From Stieleria mannarensis (GTDB lineage Bacteria > Planctomycetota > Planctomycetia > Pirellulales > Pirellulaceae), in assembly GCF_014154935.1 (NCBI RefSeq), contig NZ_JACEHH010000037.1, forward strand, positions 1 through 64,000: a stretch of DNA of 64,000 nucleotides. The letters are read 5' to 3'. The position numbers were made by a program, and so were the translations under genes. Shown in pieces: positions 18,920 to 27,656 of this stretch (its first letter is position 1; each line of letters begins with the position of its first letter). The notes beneath the pieces are model-generated. The model was not told the origin of the DNA and ran no database searches. It saw only the letters and a program-made list of their open reading frames with translations.

Positions 18920-20401
18920 ATGGCCTGGGTGTGGACGACGATCATCATTGTGGTGATCTTGCTGGCTTGGGTCACGTACGATGTGCTTCAAAAGAGGCAT
19001 GCGATCCTGCACAATTTTCCGATCATCGGCCATTTCCGATACTGGTTGGAAGCGATCGGCCCCGAGTTGCGACAATACATCGTCACCAACAATGACGAGG
19101 AGCGGCCGTTCAGCCGTGACCAGCGGCGGTGGGTGTATTCGTCCTCGAAGAAGGTCAACAATTACTTCGGGTTCGGGACCGACAACGAACTGGAGTCGTC
19201 CCCCAACTACTTGATCATTCGCCATTCGGCGTTTCCGCTGAGCGATCCGCAGCCCGGCGACGAAGCCTTTGATCCGCAACATACCGCCGCATGTTTGAAG
19301 TTTTTGGGCGGGGCACGGGGCCGCGCGAAAGCGTTTCAACCCGAATCCATCGTCAACATCTCCGCGATGAGTTTCGGATCCCTGAGCGCCCCGGCGATCG
19401 AAGCTCTCAACCGCGGCGCGGCGCTGGCCGGTTGTTTGCACAACACCGGCGAAGGCGGCGTGTCGCCCTATCACGCCAAAGGCGGCGAGTTGATTTGGCA
19501 GATCGGCACGGCCTACTTCGGTTGCCGAAATGCCGACGGCAGATTCGACATTTCCCGATTTCGCGACGTCGTGCAGACGCACCCGATCCGCGCGATCGAA
19601 ATCAAACTCAGCCAAGGTGCCAAACCCGGACGCGGCGGATTGCTGCCGGCGGCCAAGATCACGCCGGAAATCTCCAAGATCCGCGGCGTTCCGATGGGCC
19701 GCGATTGCGTCAGCCCGGCGTCCCACCGCGAATTCCACGACGCCGACTCCCTGCTAGATTTTGTCGAACGATTGGCCGATGAAAGCGGGTTGCCGGTCGG
19801 TATCAAATCGGCGGTGGGCCAGATGCAATTCTGGACCGACTTGGCCGGCCAAATGCGCGACACCGACCGCGGCGTGGATTTCATCACCATTGACGGTGGG
19901 GAGGGCGGCACCGGGGCGGCACCGTTGGTCTTTTCGGATCACGTCGCGATGCCGTTCAAGCTGGGGATGAGCAGTGTGTATCGTGTGTTTCAGGAAGCCG
20001 ATCTGAACGAAAACGTGGTCTTCATCGGATCGGGAAAGCTCGGTTTTCCACACAATGCGTTGCTGGCCTTCGGGCTCGGGTGTGACATGATCAACGTCGG
20101 CCGCGAAGCGATGCTGGCGATCGGATGCATCCAAGCCCAACGCTGTCACACCGGGCATTGTCCGGCCGGAATCGCCACTCAAAACCGATGGCTGATGGGC
20201 GGTCTGGATCCGACCGATAAAGCCAACCGGTTTGCCAACTACGTCGTGACGCTGCGAAAAGAATTACTGCAACTGGGCCGGGCCTGCGGCGTGTCGCATC
20301 CCTGCGAAGTCCAGCTCAAACACTTTGAGATTTTGAACGATGCCTTCGGCACCCAATCGGCCCAGAAACTGTTCGGTTATCCGATCGCCAGTGCGGATTG
20401 A
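18920..20401 (+). CDS. FMN-binding glutamate synthase family protein
   Basis: This is a 493-residue membrane-anchored protein. An N-terminal transmembrane helix (VWTTIIIVVILLAWVTYDV, about 4-22) is followed by a stand-alone glutamate-synthase FMN/3Fe-4S domain. ISAMSFGSLSAPAIEALNRG marks the TIM barrel. The cluster cysteines fit C-x5-C-x4-C (CIQAQRCHTGHCPAG, about 404-418). It lacks the glutaminase domain of GltB, as archaeal-type homologues do. It is therefore a predicted FMN/Fe-S oxidoreductase, with glutamate synthesis or another amine-linked redox reaction unproven. The start ATG 18920 has a GAGGA Shine-Dalgarno. It may be co-transcribed with the sulfatase 30 bases upstream. Confidence 0.9.
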   Translation: MAWVWTTIIIVVILLAWVTYDVLQKRHAILHNFPIIGHFRYWLEAIGPELRQYIVTNNDEERPFSRDQRRWVYSSSKKVNNYFGFGTDNELESSPNYLIIRHSAFPLSDPQPGDEAFDPQHTAACLKFLGGARGRAKAFQPESIVNISAMSFGSLSAPAIEALNRGAALAGCLHNTGEGGVSPYHAKGGELIWQIGTAYFGCRNADGRFDISRFRDVVQTHPIRAIEIKLSQGAKPGRGGLLPAAKITPEISKIRGVPMGRDCVSPASHREFHDADSLLDFVERLADESGLPVGIKSAVGQMQFWTDLAGQMRDTDRGVDFITIDGGEGGTGAAPLVFSDHVAMPFKLGMSSVYRVFQEADLNENVVFIGSGKLGFPHNALLAFGLGCDMINVGREAMLAIGCIQAQRCHTGHCPAGIATQNRWLMGGLDPTDKANRFANYVVTLRKELLQLGRACGVSHPCEVQLKHFEILNDAFGTQSAQKLFGYPIASAD

Positions 20402-20445
20402 TCAGCCGTTTGGGGCGTTGTCGACGACGCCAGTTCGCGTTGGGT

Positions 20446-20496
20446 GTCGTTACTTGCGTCAGAAGGTCGAGTCCACGCTCGCATCGAGCGTAGCTA
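20446..20496 (+). repeat. dispersed two-hairpin palindrome, copy F (diverged)
   Basis: This is a degraded copy of the family described at 25603. The left part, ttgcgtcagaaggtcg, is poorly preserved. The right hairpin ACGCTC-gcat-cGAGCGT plus TAGCTAC (20474-20496) is intact. It lies in the convergent gap between the glutamate-synthase-like gene and the protein kinase gene. Confidence 0.6.
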
Positions 20497-20513
20497 CATT
20501 GCACCTCGTCGCA

Positions 20514-21302
20514 TCATGCGGCGCGGCGTTGGACCGTGGGGACGATGTGTTCGCCGAGGGTGTCGATTTCCATCCGCAGCAACGTCGCGGTGACCTCGTC
20601 CGCCGACGGGCGGTTTTCCGGGGCCTCGTCGACCATGCATTCGACCAGTTCACAGACCGGGCTGAGCACCTGTTCGTTGCTCGTTTCCACGCGGGCCAGC
20701 CATTCCCAGAGCATTCTGCCGGCGGCAAACAAGTCGCTGGCCGGAGTGCCCGCCGATGCGTTGACCAACAACTCCGGCGCGGCGTATTTTCGGGTTCCAC
20801 GGAACGGTGCCGAGGGGTCCATCGTGCCTTGGTGGGCAAAGGCCAAATCGATCAGCGTCACGTGCCCGTTGCTGCCCACGATCACGTTGTCGGGTTTGAC
20901 GTCGCCGTGGGTCCATCCCGCGGCGTGCATCGCGGCCAGCCCCTGACAGATCTGGCGGATCAACCACAAAGCGACCGGCAACGGCTTTCGCGGCCCGCTG
21001 GCCAAATGCCACTTCATCGTCCGACCGTCCAGCAGCGGCATCGCCACATACGGCCATTCGCCGGACGCGTTGCCATCGAGCACGGGAACCACGTTGGGGT
21101 GCCGGATCACGGCGCCCGCGGCGATCGAACTGGCGATCCCCGTGCGACCGTCGGGCGACGTCGCCACTTTCATCGCATAGTCCCAACGCGGGCTGCCGAC
21201 GGCATCGACCGGTTGGGCAAAACAGACGCAAAACGACGCACCCTCGCGCACGTTGGACCCGAGTCGCCAAATTCCCAGTTGTTCAGGCAGCGTTGATTCC
21301 AT
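20514..21302 (-). CDS. Ser/Thr protein kinase-like protein, motif-degenerate
   Basis: This is a protein-kinase fold of 262 residues. The VAIK lysine is Lys45 (YAMKVATS), the catalytic loop reads HGDVKPDN (132-139) with Gly in place of the usual Arg of HRD, and the DFG triplet is replaced by DLA (152-154). The APE-like YAAPELL is present. The glycine-rich loop is hard to see (LGSNVREGASF). Asp and Asn of the catalytic loop remain, so activity is possible but may be weak. There is no membrane segment or sensor domain, so it is cytoplasmic. I use ATG 21302 rather than a TTG at 21338. No partner gene is obvious. Confidence 0.8.
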   Translation of the reverse strand: MESTLPEQLGIWRLGSNVREGASFCVCFAQPVDAVGSPRWDYAMKVATSPDGRTGIASSIAAGAVIRHPNVVPVLDGNASGEWPYVAMPLLDGRTMKWHLASGPRKPLPVALWLIRQICQGLAAMHAAGWTHGDVKPDNVIVGSNGHVTLIDLAFAHQGTMDPSAPFRGTRKYAAPELLVNASAGTPASDLFAAGRMLWEWLARVETSNEQVLSPVCELVECMVDEAPENRPSADEVTATLLRMEIDTLGEHIVPTVQRRAA

Positions 21303-21700
21303 GTCGCCGTCGATCCATGTGGTCGTTCCAAGGGGCAAAAGAAAGGCCGATTAAGAACATCGACTAAATGAACGCTGTGCTGGTGATCGGCAGAATCAAC
21401 CGGCAAAGTCGACCTGGTTTACCGGCGATGGGGCGCAGGCAAAAGATGGCAGAATGATGGGGGCAAAACGATGGGGAAAGTGGGACGAGCCATGGACGTC
21501 GCTACGCTCGCCAGAGCGTGGAATAGGCCGATGAACCACCTTCTGGCGAAGGTCGCTACGCAGCACCGGCAAGCCACGGTCTTTCTGCGTGCCTGGGCGG
21601 GAGGATATTTCGATCGGGTTGGCCGATCGTGTAGACTGGAGGGGCCTGGATCAAGTCCCTCCACCTCGCCCACCACTTCCCACCCCGTTGGTCTTTCACC
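21303..21700. other. divergent promoter region with repeats
   Basis: This is 398 bases between the kinase-like gene (minus) and the DUF1552 gene (plus). It holds a G-rich stretch of near-repeats (aaaagatgg, aaaacgatgg, at about 21436-21484) and copy A of the two-hairpin palindrome (21498-21560). Promoters for both neighbours must lie here, but none could be assigned. Confidence 0.45.
21498..21560 (-). repeat. dispersed two-hairpin palindrome, copy A (reverse orientation)
   Basis: This reads gctacgctcgccagagcgtgg, then 18 bases, then ccaccttctggcgaaggtcg. It is the reverse complement of the family described at 25603, with both internal hairpins intact. It is the only copy found in a divergent rather than convergent or co-directional gap. 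Confidence 0.75.
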
Positions 21701-23038
21701 ATGAATCGCCACCGTCTTCCCCGACGGGTCGTCCGTCGCCGATCGATCCTGCAGGCCGCTGGGATTTCGATCGCTTTGCCGGCCTTCGATTCGCTCCGTA
21801 ACCGGGCCGCCGCGGCCGAATCGGATGCCTCGTCCGCGACGTCTTCACCGGCACCGCGTCGGATGGTTTGCATCGGCAACATGCTGGGCTTTTACCCGGA
21901 TGCGTTTTGGCCGGAGCAGAAAGACGAGGGGAAAGTGAGAGTCGGGGGCGATCAACCCGCCGCGTTGTCGACGACGCTTGCGTCCCTTACGCCCCACCAG
22001 GGCGATTTCACGGTGATCGGTGGCCTGGACCACGGTCTGAAAGGAGGTCACTTTTCAATTCACGCGTTCCTGTCGGGCGTGCGCAGCGTGGATGCGAAAT
22101 CGATGCCCGACGGAAACATCACGCTGGACCAATTTGCCGCCGAAACGATCGGCGGGCAGACTCGATTCTCTTCCTTGACCGTGGGCAGCGATTCGGGAAT
22201 CCACGGCGGTTGCCAGATGTCATGGAGCCGTTCGGGAACACGTGTGCCACCGATCACCGGGCCGCGAGAGTTGTTCGAAAGACTGTTCGTCGGAGTCGCC
22301 GCGGCAGACAAACAACGGGCCGCCGATCGGTTCCGCATGAAGGAATCCATCCTCGATGCGGTCCGTGGTGACGCCAACAGCATTTCAAAACAACTCAATC
22401 GTCGCGACGCCCAAAAGCTGGACGAATACCTGACGTCGATCCGCGACGTCGAACGGCGACTCGGCGATAGCAAACAATGGATCGACATCGAAAAACCGCC
22501 GGCGCCGTTTGATGCCCCGAACAACACCAACATGGTCGATGACCTGCCGATGTTGTACGAGTTGATCGCACTGGCACTGCAAACCGATTCGACTCGGATC
22601 GCCACCTTGGAACTCGGCGGCGATTTCGAAGCCCGCGATTTCGGATTCAAAAGCGGCTACCATTCGCTTTCGCACCACGGCCAACGAGAGGAGTCGATCG
22701 AGGCGCTCAAGACGATCGAGGCCTATCAGGTTGAACAATTTTCGCGGTTCTTGACCAAGCTTCGTGAAACCGAATCTGGCGAATCAAATCTGCTGCAGCA
22801 AACCTCGGTGCTGTTCGGCAGCGGGATGGGCAATGCGAATTCCCACACCAACACGAACCTGCCGATCGTCGTCGCCGGCGGAGGGCTGCGTCACCAAGGC
22901 ACGATGTGGTTTGACCGGTCGAGCCCGCACCGACCGCCGCTGACCAACCTGTTCTTGACCCTGCTGCATCGCTTCGGAGTCCCGGCCGACCGCTTCTCGA
23001 CCAGCACCGGCACGTTGACGGGTTTGGAGTTGGTGTAA
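21701..23038 (+). CDS. DUF1552 secreted protein (Tat substrate)
   Basis: This is a 445-residue planctomycete/verrucomicrobial protein. The N-terminus carries a twin-arginine-like signal (RRRSILQAAGISIALPAF, about 12-29), implying export of a folded, perhaps cofactor-bearing protein. The conserved start of the DUF1552 domain is RMVCIGNMLGFYPDAFWP. The GGGLRHQGTMWFD block near the C-terminus is also typical. Its stop codon overlaps the next ATG (TAATG), so it is translationally coupled to the DUF1592 cytochrome gene. That pairing is standard in this phylum. The biochemical role is not established; a redox or degradative envelope process is usually inferred. Confidence 0.92.
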   Translation: MNRHRLPRRVVRRRSILQAAGISIALPAFDSLRNRAAAAESDASSATSSPAPRRMVCIGNMLGFYPDAFWPEQKDEGKVRVGGDQPAALSTTLASLTPHQGDFTVIGGLDHGLKGGHFSIHAFLSGVRSVDAKSMPDGNITLDQFAAETIGGQTRFSSLTVGSDSGIHGGCQMSWSRSGTRVPPITGPRELFERLFVGVAAADKQRAADRFRMKESILDAVRGDANSISKQLNRRDAQKLDEYLTSIRDVERRLGDSKQWIDIEKPPAPFDAPNNTNMVDDLPMLYELIALALQTDSTRIATLELGGDFEARDFGFKSGYHSLSHHGQREESIEALKTIEAYQVEQFSRFLTKLRETESGESNLLQQTSVLFGSGMGNANSHTNTNLPIVVAGGGLRHQGTMWFDRSSPHRPPLTNLFLTLLHRFGVPADRFSTSTGTLTGLELV

Positions 23039-25542
23039 TGCCGGAAACTTCGACGCCTCGGCAGCGGCAGCTCGCACGGCTGAGTCGACTGCAATGCTGG
23101 CTGCTGGGCTGTTTGATCGCACCGGTACTGATCGCGACGCCGGCGTTGGCCGTCGATCCAAGCGGATTCCTGCGCGACTACTGCATCGATTGTCATTCTG
23201 CCGACGATGCCAGCGGTGAACGTGAATTTGAAACGCTCGATTTGTCGTCCGCCGATCCCGATACACAAATCACTGTGCAGGAGATCATCGACCAATTGAC
23301 ACTCGGTGACATGCCGCCCGAAGACGCGGACCAACCGGCGGGTGAGGATCGCCAGGCAGCGATCGATGGTTTGACCGAAGCTCTGCAGCGATTGCGTCAA
23401 CAGTCGACCAGCACCGGCGGGCAAACCGTGCTGCGACGCCTGACCCGTCGCGAATACCTGGCGACCGTCGGCGACTTGTTCCAAATGGACATGTCGATGT
23501 TCGACCCGACCGATCGTTTCCCACGTGACAACACCGTCGAGCACCTGGATAACGTCGGCGACGCGCTGGTGACGTCGGGGTATCTGTTAGAGCAATACTT
23601 GGACGCCGCCGAGAAGATCGTGGAAAAGGTTTTTGCCGACATCGATCAACCCGAAGAGCAGACGTGGCATTTCGACGACGACTTTCACCAGCAACCCGAA
23701 TTGAAGTTGGCTCACCGGGCGGCATTTAATTTTCGCTACCTGTGTTTGTACGACAGCCCGCTGGCCGACCGCCCCGAGGGCGCCTACGGGCCGGTCGAAG
23801 AATTTCGCCAAGGTGTTCCGTCGGACGGACGGTACGAAATCCGTGTGCTCGCCCAAGCCCTGCATCGTGACACGCCGTATTCCGAGTCGGTTCTTAAGAT
23901 CGATTTGAGCGAAAAGTTCCGTTTGGGGATTCGGCCCGGCAACGCCGACGCGGGCAGCCTGCACACGATGCAGCCGATTCAACCGCTGTTGGCCCAGCGG
24001 ACGATCGAAGACGGTGAGCCGCAGTGGTACACGATGGAGGTTCACCTGGATCGCGGTTTCACGCCCCGGTTCACCTTCGAAAACGGATTGCGTGAAGTGC
24101 GACCGTTGCACACCCGGCTGCACCGCATGTACTCCCACCTGCTTCCCGAACACGCGCGGGGCGGCAGCGGGATTGTTCGCGGCCGCAACGCGATGTTGCG
24201 TTATGGTCAGGTCCCCCAGATCCGAATCCACGAAGTCGCGATCCGCGGCCCCATTTTTCGGCAATGGCCCAGTGCCACGTTGGCGAGTGTCTTGCCCGAC
24301 GGCCGGTTCAATCCGGCGGACGTGCGAACGTTGACCGAGGCGTTTGCCCGCCGGGCCTATCGTCGGCCACTCAAACCCGGCGAGCTGGATCGATTGATGT
24401 CGGTCTACAAGGTGCGCGAGCAGGACGGACGCGAACCGCTGGACGCCTTCAAGGACACGCTGAAGACGGTGCTTTGCTCGCCGGCATTCTTGTACCTGCA
24501 CCCCGATTGTCCGGCTGACTCTGACCAGTTGTCCCAACACGCGCTCGCTTCCCGGTTGTCGTACTTTCTGACCGGCTCGATGCCCGACGCGATCCTGCGC
24601 GACTTGGCCGACTCCGGGCAACTGGACCGAGCCGCGCTGCTGGATCAAACCCGTCGACTAATGGCCGATCCCCGGTCCGATGCGATGATCGCGGGATTCA
24701 CCGATGCCTGGTTGAACTTGCGCGCCTTGGGTGAGATGCCACCCGACCGCGATACGTTTTGGCGCTACTACGCATCGAATCTACAGCCCGAAATGAAACG
24801 CGAAACGCGATTATTTTTGCGCCACTTGATCGATGAGAATGCGTCGATCATCCGTTGGTTGGACGCCGACTACTCGTACATCAACCGTGATCTGGCAAAG
24901 CTTTATGGCGTCGTCGATCAGGTGCCACCCGAGCGCGCCGATGAGTTTCGCAGGGTCACGTTTTCGGATCGGCGTCGTGGCGGATTGCTGGGCCAAGCGA
25001 GCGTGTTGACCGTCTCGGCCAACGGGATCGAAACTTCACCGGTGGTCCGCGGTGTGTGGATGCTGGAGAACGTCCTGGGCACGCCTCCTCCTCCGCCGCC
25101 GGACGATGTGCCGGCGATCGATCCCGATGTTCGGGGTGCGACGTCGGTGCGTGATCTGCTGGAAAAACACCGCTCCTCGGCGGCGTGCAACGAATGTCAT
25201 CGCAAGATCGATCCGTTGGGGTTCGCCCTTGAGTGTTTTGACCCGATCGGTGCGGTGCGGAATCGATACGAGAACAAGGCGGCGATCGACACCTCGGGCA
25301 AACTTCCCAGCGGACAAACGTTTGCGGGAATCGCGGAATTGAAATCTCTGTTGGTCGAGCGGAAAGCGTTTTTCGCGCGTGCGTTCAGTGAAAAGTTGCT
25401 CGCCTACGCACTTGGCCGCCGCATCGAATTGGGCGACCGGGCGACGATCGATGCCATGCTGGATGGGCTGGCCGAGCAAGACTATCCGACGCGAGAGTTG
25501 ATCGAGCAAATCGTCCTCAGCGATTTATTTTCGCGGCGGTAG
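23038..25542 (+). CDS. DUF1592/DUF1588 planctomycete cytochrome
   Basis: This is an 834-residue exported multidomain cytochrome. A signal or anchor helix lies at about 19-39. A haem-binding CIDCH follows (Cys49, Cys52, His53) in a planctomycete cytochrome c domain. Successive domains of the DUF1587 (LRRLTRREYLATVGDLF), DUF1595, DUF1592 (LASRLSYFLTGSMPD), DUF1588 (LLGQASVLTVSANGIETSPV) and DUF1585 types come next. A second CNECH haem motif lies near residue 718. The gene overlaps the DUF1552 gene by one base, so both are made together. The complex is probably an envelope oxidoreductase; no substrate is known. Confidence 0.93.
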   Translation: MPETSTPRQRQLARLSRLQCWLLGCLIAPVLIATPALAVDPSGFLRDYCIDCHSADDASGEREFETLDLSSADPDTQITVQEIIDQLTLGDMPPEDADQPAGEDRQAAIDGLTEALQRLRQQSTSTGGQTVLRRLTRREYLATVGDLFQMDMSMFDPTDRFPRDNTVEHLDNVGDALVTSGYLLEQYLDAAEKIVEKVFADIDQPEEQTWHFDDDFHQQPELKLAHRAAFNFRYLCLYDSPLADRPEGAYGPVEEFRQGVPSDGRYEIRVLAQALHRDTPYSESVLKIDLSEKFRLGIRPGNADAGSLHTMQPIQPLLAQRTIEDGEPQWYTMEVHLDRGFTPRFTFENGLREVRPLHTRLHRMYSHLLPEHARGGSGIVRGRNAMLRYGQVPQIRIHEVAIRGPIFRQWPSATLASVLPDGRFNPADVRTLTEAFARRAYRRPLKPGELDRLMSVYKVREQDGREPLDAFKDTLKTVLCSPAFLYLHPDCPADSDQLSQHALASRLSYFLTGSMPDAILRDLADSGQLDRAALLDQTRRLMADPRSDAMIAGFTDAWLNLRALGEMPPDRDTFWRYYASNLQPEMKRETRLFLRHLIDENASIIRWLDADYSYINRDLAKLYGVVDQVPPERADEFRRVTFSDRRRGGLLGQASVLTVSANGIETSPVVRGVWMLENVLGTPPPPPPDDVPAIDPDVRGATSVRDLLEKHRSSAACNECHRKIDPLGFALECFDPIGAVRNRYENKAAIDTSGKLPSGQTFAGIAELKSLLVERKAFFARAFSEKLLAYALGRRIELGDRATIDAMLDGLAEQDYPTRELIEQIVLSDLFSRR

Positions 25543-25602
25543 CGAATCGAGTCGTCACGCATCGCGTGACCGCTGGACGTGACCGATCACCGAACGAGGC
25601 AA

Positions 25603-25664
25603 GCGTAGCTACCTTCGCCAGAAGGTGGGGCGGTGCTTTCCACGCTCTGGCGAGCGTAGCTACG
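25603..25664 (+). repeat. dispersed two-hairpin palindrome, copy B (reference copy)
   Basis: The structure is GTAGCTACC outside, then hairpin 1 (ACCTT-cgccag-AAGGT), a 13-base spacer, hairpin 2 (ACGCTC-tggc-GAGCGT) and TAGCTAC. The loops of the two hairpins are complementary (CGCCAG pairs with CTGGCG), and the whole unit is also one imperfect palindrome. It lies in the 140-base gap between the converging DUF1592 and ABC-F genes, where a bidirectional terminator would be expected. Confidence 0.8.
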
Positions 25665-25682
25665 ATGTCGTGACGCGACGTA

Positions 25683-27464
25683 CTAGAAATCACTCAACTC
25701 CATCCAGCGTTCTTCGGCCTGTTCGAGTTCGTTGCCGATTTCGGTCAGCTGGTCGTGCAATCGCACGGCTTCGTCGGGGTCGGTTTCGGTCAACAGTTTC
25801 TCGTTGATGGATTTCTTTTCGTCGTCCAACTGGGCGATCTTCTTTTCCAGGTTCTTGATTTCCTTTTCGGTCTTTCGCGATTGCCGCTGGGCGGCTCGAT
25901 AATCGTCGGCGCCAGCGGTTTTGTTCGCTGGCGGCGGAGTGGATTTTCCGGCGGCCCGATCGCGTTCGCGTTCTCCCGCATCGACTTCGCTTTCCACACT
26001 TTGCAAATAGGATTCGTAGTTGCCGAAGTAATTCTTGACCGTTCCGTCGCGGACTTCGATCACGTTGGTCGCGACGCGTTGCATGAAGTGCCGGTCGTGC
26101 GAGGTGAAGATCACGGTGCCTTGGTAATCGATCAGGGCATCGGCCAGGGCTTCGACCGTTTCGACGTCCAAGTGGTTTCCGGGTTCGTCCAAGACGAGCA
26201 CGTTGGCCGTGCCGAGCAACAACCCGGCCATGCACAACCGGGCGCGTTCGCCTCCGGAAAGCACTTTGATTTTCTTGTTGATGTGGGAATCGCGAAACAG
26301 CAACGCGCCGGCCATCGCCAAACAATCCTGACGCGTCGTGTCCGCATTGGACTCGTATTCCAGGTGTTCCAGCACGGTCCGCCGATCATCCAGGCTGGTG
26401 TAGACGTGTTGGGCATACGTGCCCAGCTCGGTCGCGTGGCCCCATTTAATCGTCCCGTTGATCGGTTCGAGTGAATCGACCAGCGTCCGCAACAGCGTCG
26501 TTTTCCCTTGGCCATTATCGCCGACGATCGCAGCCCGCTGGCCGTGTTCGATTTCCAGCGAAATGTTCTCGGCGACGGTGTGGCCCGGGTAACCGATCGC
26601 AAGCTCTTCGGTTCGCATCACCGTGCCCTGGCGCGGATTGACGCGTGGGGCACGGATGTGTACGGTCGGCTCGTCGACTTCCACTTCGCTGGTCTGCAAG
26701 CGTTCCAACTGCTTGGCCTTGCTGCGCGCCTGGCTGGCGGTGGACGCGTTGGCCCGGTTCTTTTCGATGAACCGTTGCAGCTGTTTTTGTTTGGCGATGA
26801 CGGTTGCGTTGACGCGGCGATCGTGCTCACGACGTTCTTCGCGGAACTCCAAAAACCGGTCGATCTTGCCGGGGTACATTGTCAGCTTGCCGCGCGAAAG
26901 CTCCAACGTTTGCGAGCAGGTCGCTTTCAAAAACGCTCGGTCGTGGCTGACGATCAAGGCCGCTTTGTTGAACGTCCGTAGAAAGTGCTCCAACAGAATC
27001 TGGGTTCGCAGGTCCAGGAAGTTGGTCGGCTCGTCCAGCATCAACAGGTTGGGGTCGTTCAACAGCAACGCCGCCAATTTGACCCGCGTCTGCCAGCCCC
27101 CGGAAAGCGATTTCACCGGACCATTGAGGTAGTCCCCCTTGAGTTCGAATTGGCCGGCGACTTCGCCGCACCGCCAATCCGGCTGGCAACTTTCCCGCAT
27201 CAAGAAGTCCAACGCCGACTCGCCCGGTTGAAACGGGTCGTGCTGGCGGAGGTAACCGATCCGCAGCGAGGGATGGTGGATGACCTCGCCCTGTTCAAGT
27301 TCCTCGTCGCCCAGGAGCGCTCGCAAGAACGTACTTTTCCCGGCACCGTTGCGGCCGATAAAGCCGACTTTCACGTCATCGACCAAGGATACGTCGGCAC
27401 CATCGAGCAGGACTTGGTCGCCGAATCGCTTGTGGGCGTTTCGGACTTGGATCAATACGGCCAT
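25683..27464 (-). CDS. ABC-F family ATPase (Uup-like)
   Basis: This is a 593-residue soluble protein with two ABC cassettes and no membrane part, as in ribosome-associated ABC-F factors. The first cassette has Walker A GRNGAGKS (37-44), signature LSGGWQTRVKLA and Walker B LLMLDEPTNFLD. The second has GDNGQGKTT, LSGGERARLCMA and VLVLDEPGNHLD. The C-terminal charged coiled coil (KTEKEIKNLEKKIAQLDDEK) is the feature of the Uup branch. The expected role is ATP-dependent action on ribosomes or branched DNA. I start at ATG 27464; the frame extends to 27521 without a good start. Confidence 0.92.
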   Translation of the reverse strand: MAVLIQVRNAHKRFGDQVLLDGADVSLVDDVKVGFIGRNGAGKSTFLRALLGDEELEQGEVIHHPSLRIGYLRQHDPFQPGESALDFLMRESCQPDWRCGEVAGQFELKGDYLNGPVKSLSGGWQTRVKLAALLLNDPNLLMLDEPTNFLDLRTQILLEHFLRTFNKAALIVSHDRAFLKATCSQTLELSRGKLTMYPGKIDRFLEFREERREHDRRVNATVIAKQKQLQRFIEKNRANASTASQARSKAKQLERLQTSEVEVDEPTVHIRAPRVNPRQGTVMRTEELAIGYPGHTVAENISLEIEHGQRAAIVGDNGQGKTTLLRTLVDSLEPINGTIKWGHATELGTYAQHVYTSLDDRRTVLEHLEYESNADTTRQDCLAMAGALLFRDSHINKKIKVLSGGERARLCMAGLLLGTANVLVLDEPGNHLDVETVEALADALIDYQGTVIFTSHDRHFMQRVATNVIEVRDGTVKNYFGNYESYLQSVESEVDAGERERDRAAGKSTPPPANKTAGADDYRAAQRQSRKTEKEIKNLEKKIAQLDDEKKSINEKLLTETDPDEAVRLHDQLTEIGNELEQAEERWMELSDF

Positions 27465-27567
27465 ACCGGCAGACAAACGGGGGGTAAGGGGGCGTGAACG
27501 AAACGCCGTTGAGGGTACCAAGCCGAGGCGGAATCGTCGACTGCCGTCAGCGACGCGCCAGGATCAA

Positions 27568-27649
27568 ATGCCAGCCCGTGGCGTTAGCGAGGGGCATGTG
27601 TCGCAACGGGGGTGATCACCGGCCGCTCGCTCACGCTTCCCGCTGGCAT
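27568..27649. repeat. GC-rich inverted-repeat element
   Basis: The left arm (atgccagcccgtggcgttag at 27568-27587, then cgagggg) and right arm (ccgctcgctcacgcttcccg, then ctggcat, to 27649) are imperfect inverted repeats around about 30 bases. It lies between the TolQ-like and ABC-F genes on the same strand. A related half-copy sits near 15330-15375. It is probably a REP-like dispersed element. Confidence 0.6.
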
Positions 27650-27656
27650 TGGGGCG

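Noticed and set aside
23587-24648. Minus-strand open frame of 353 codons
   Set aside because: Shadow of the DUF1592 cytochrome gene.
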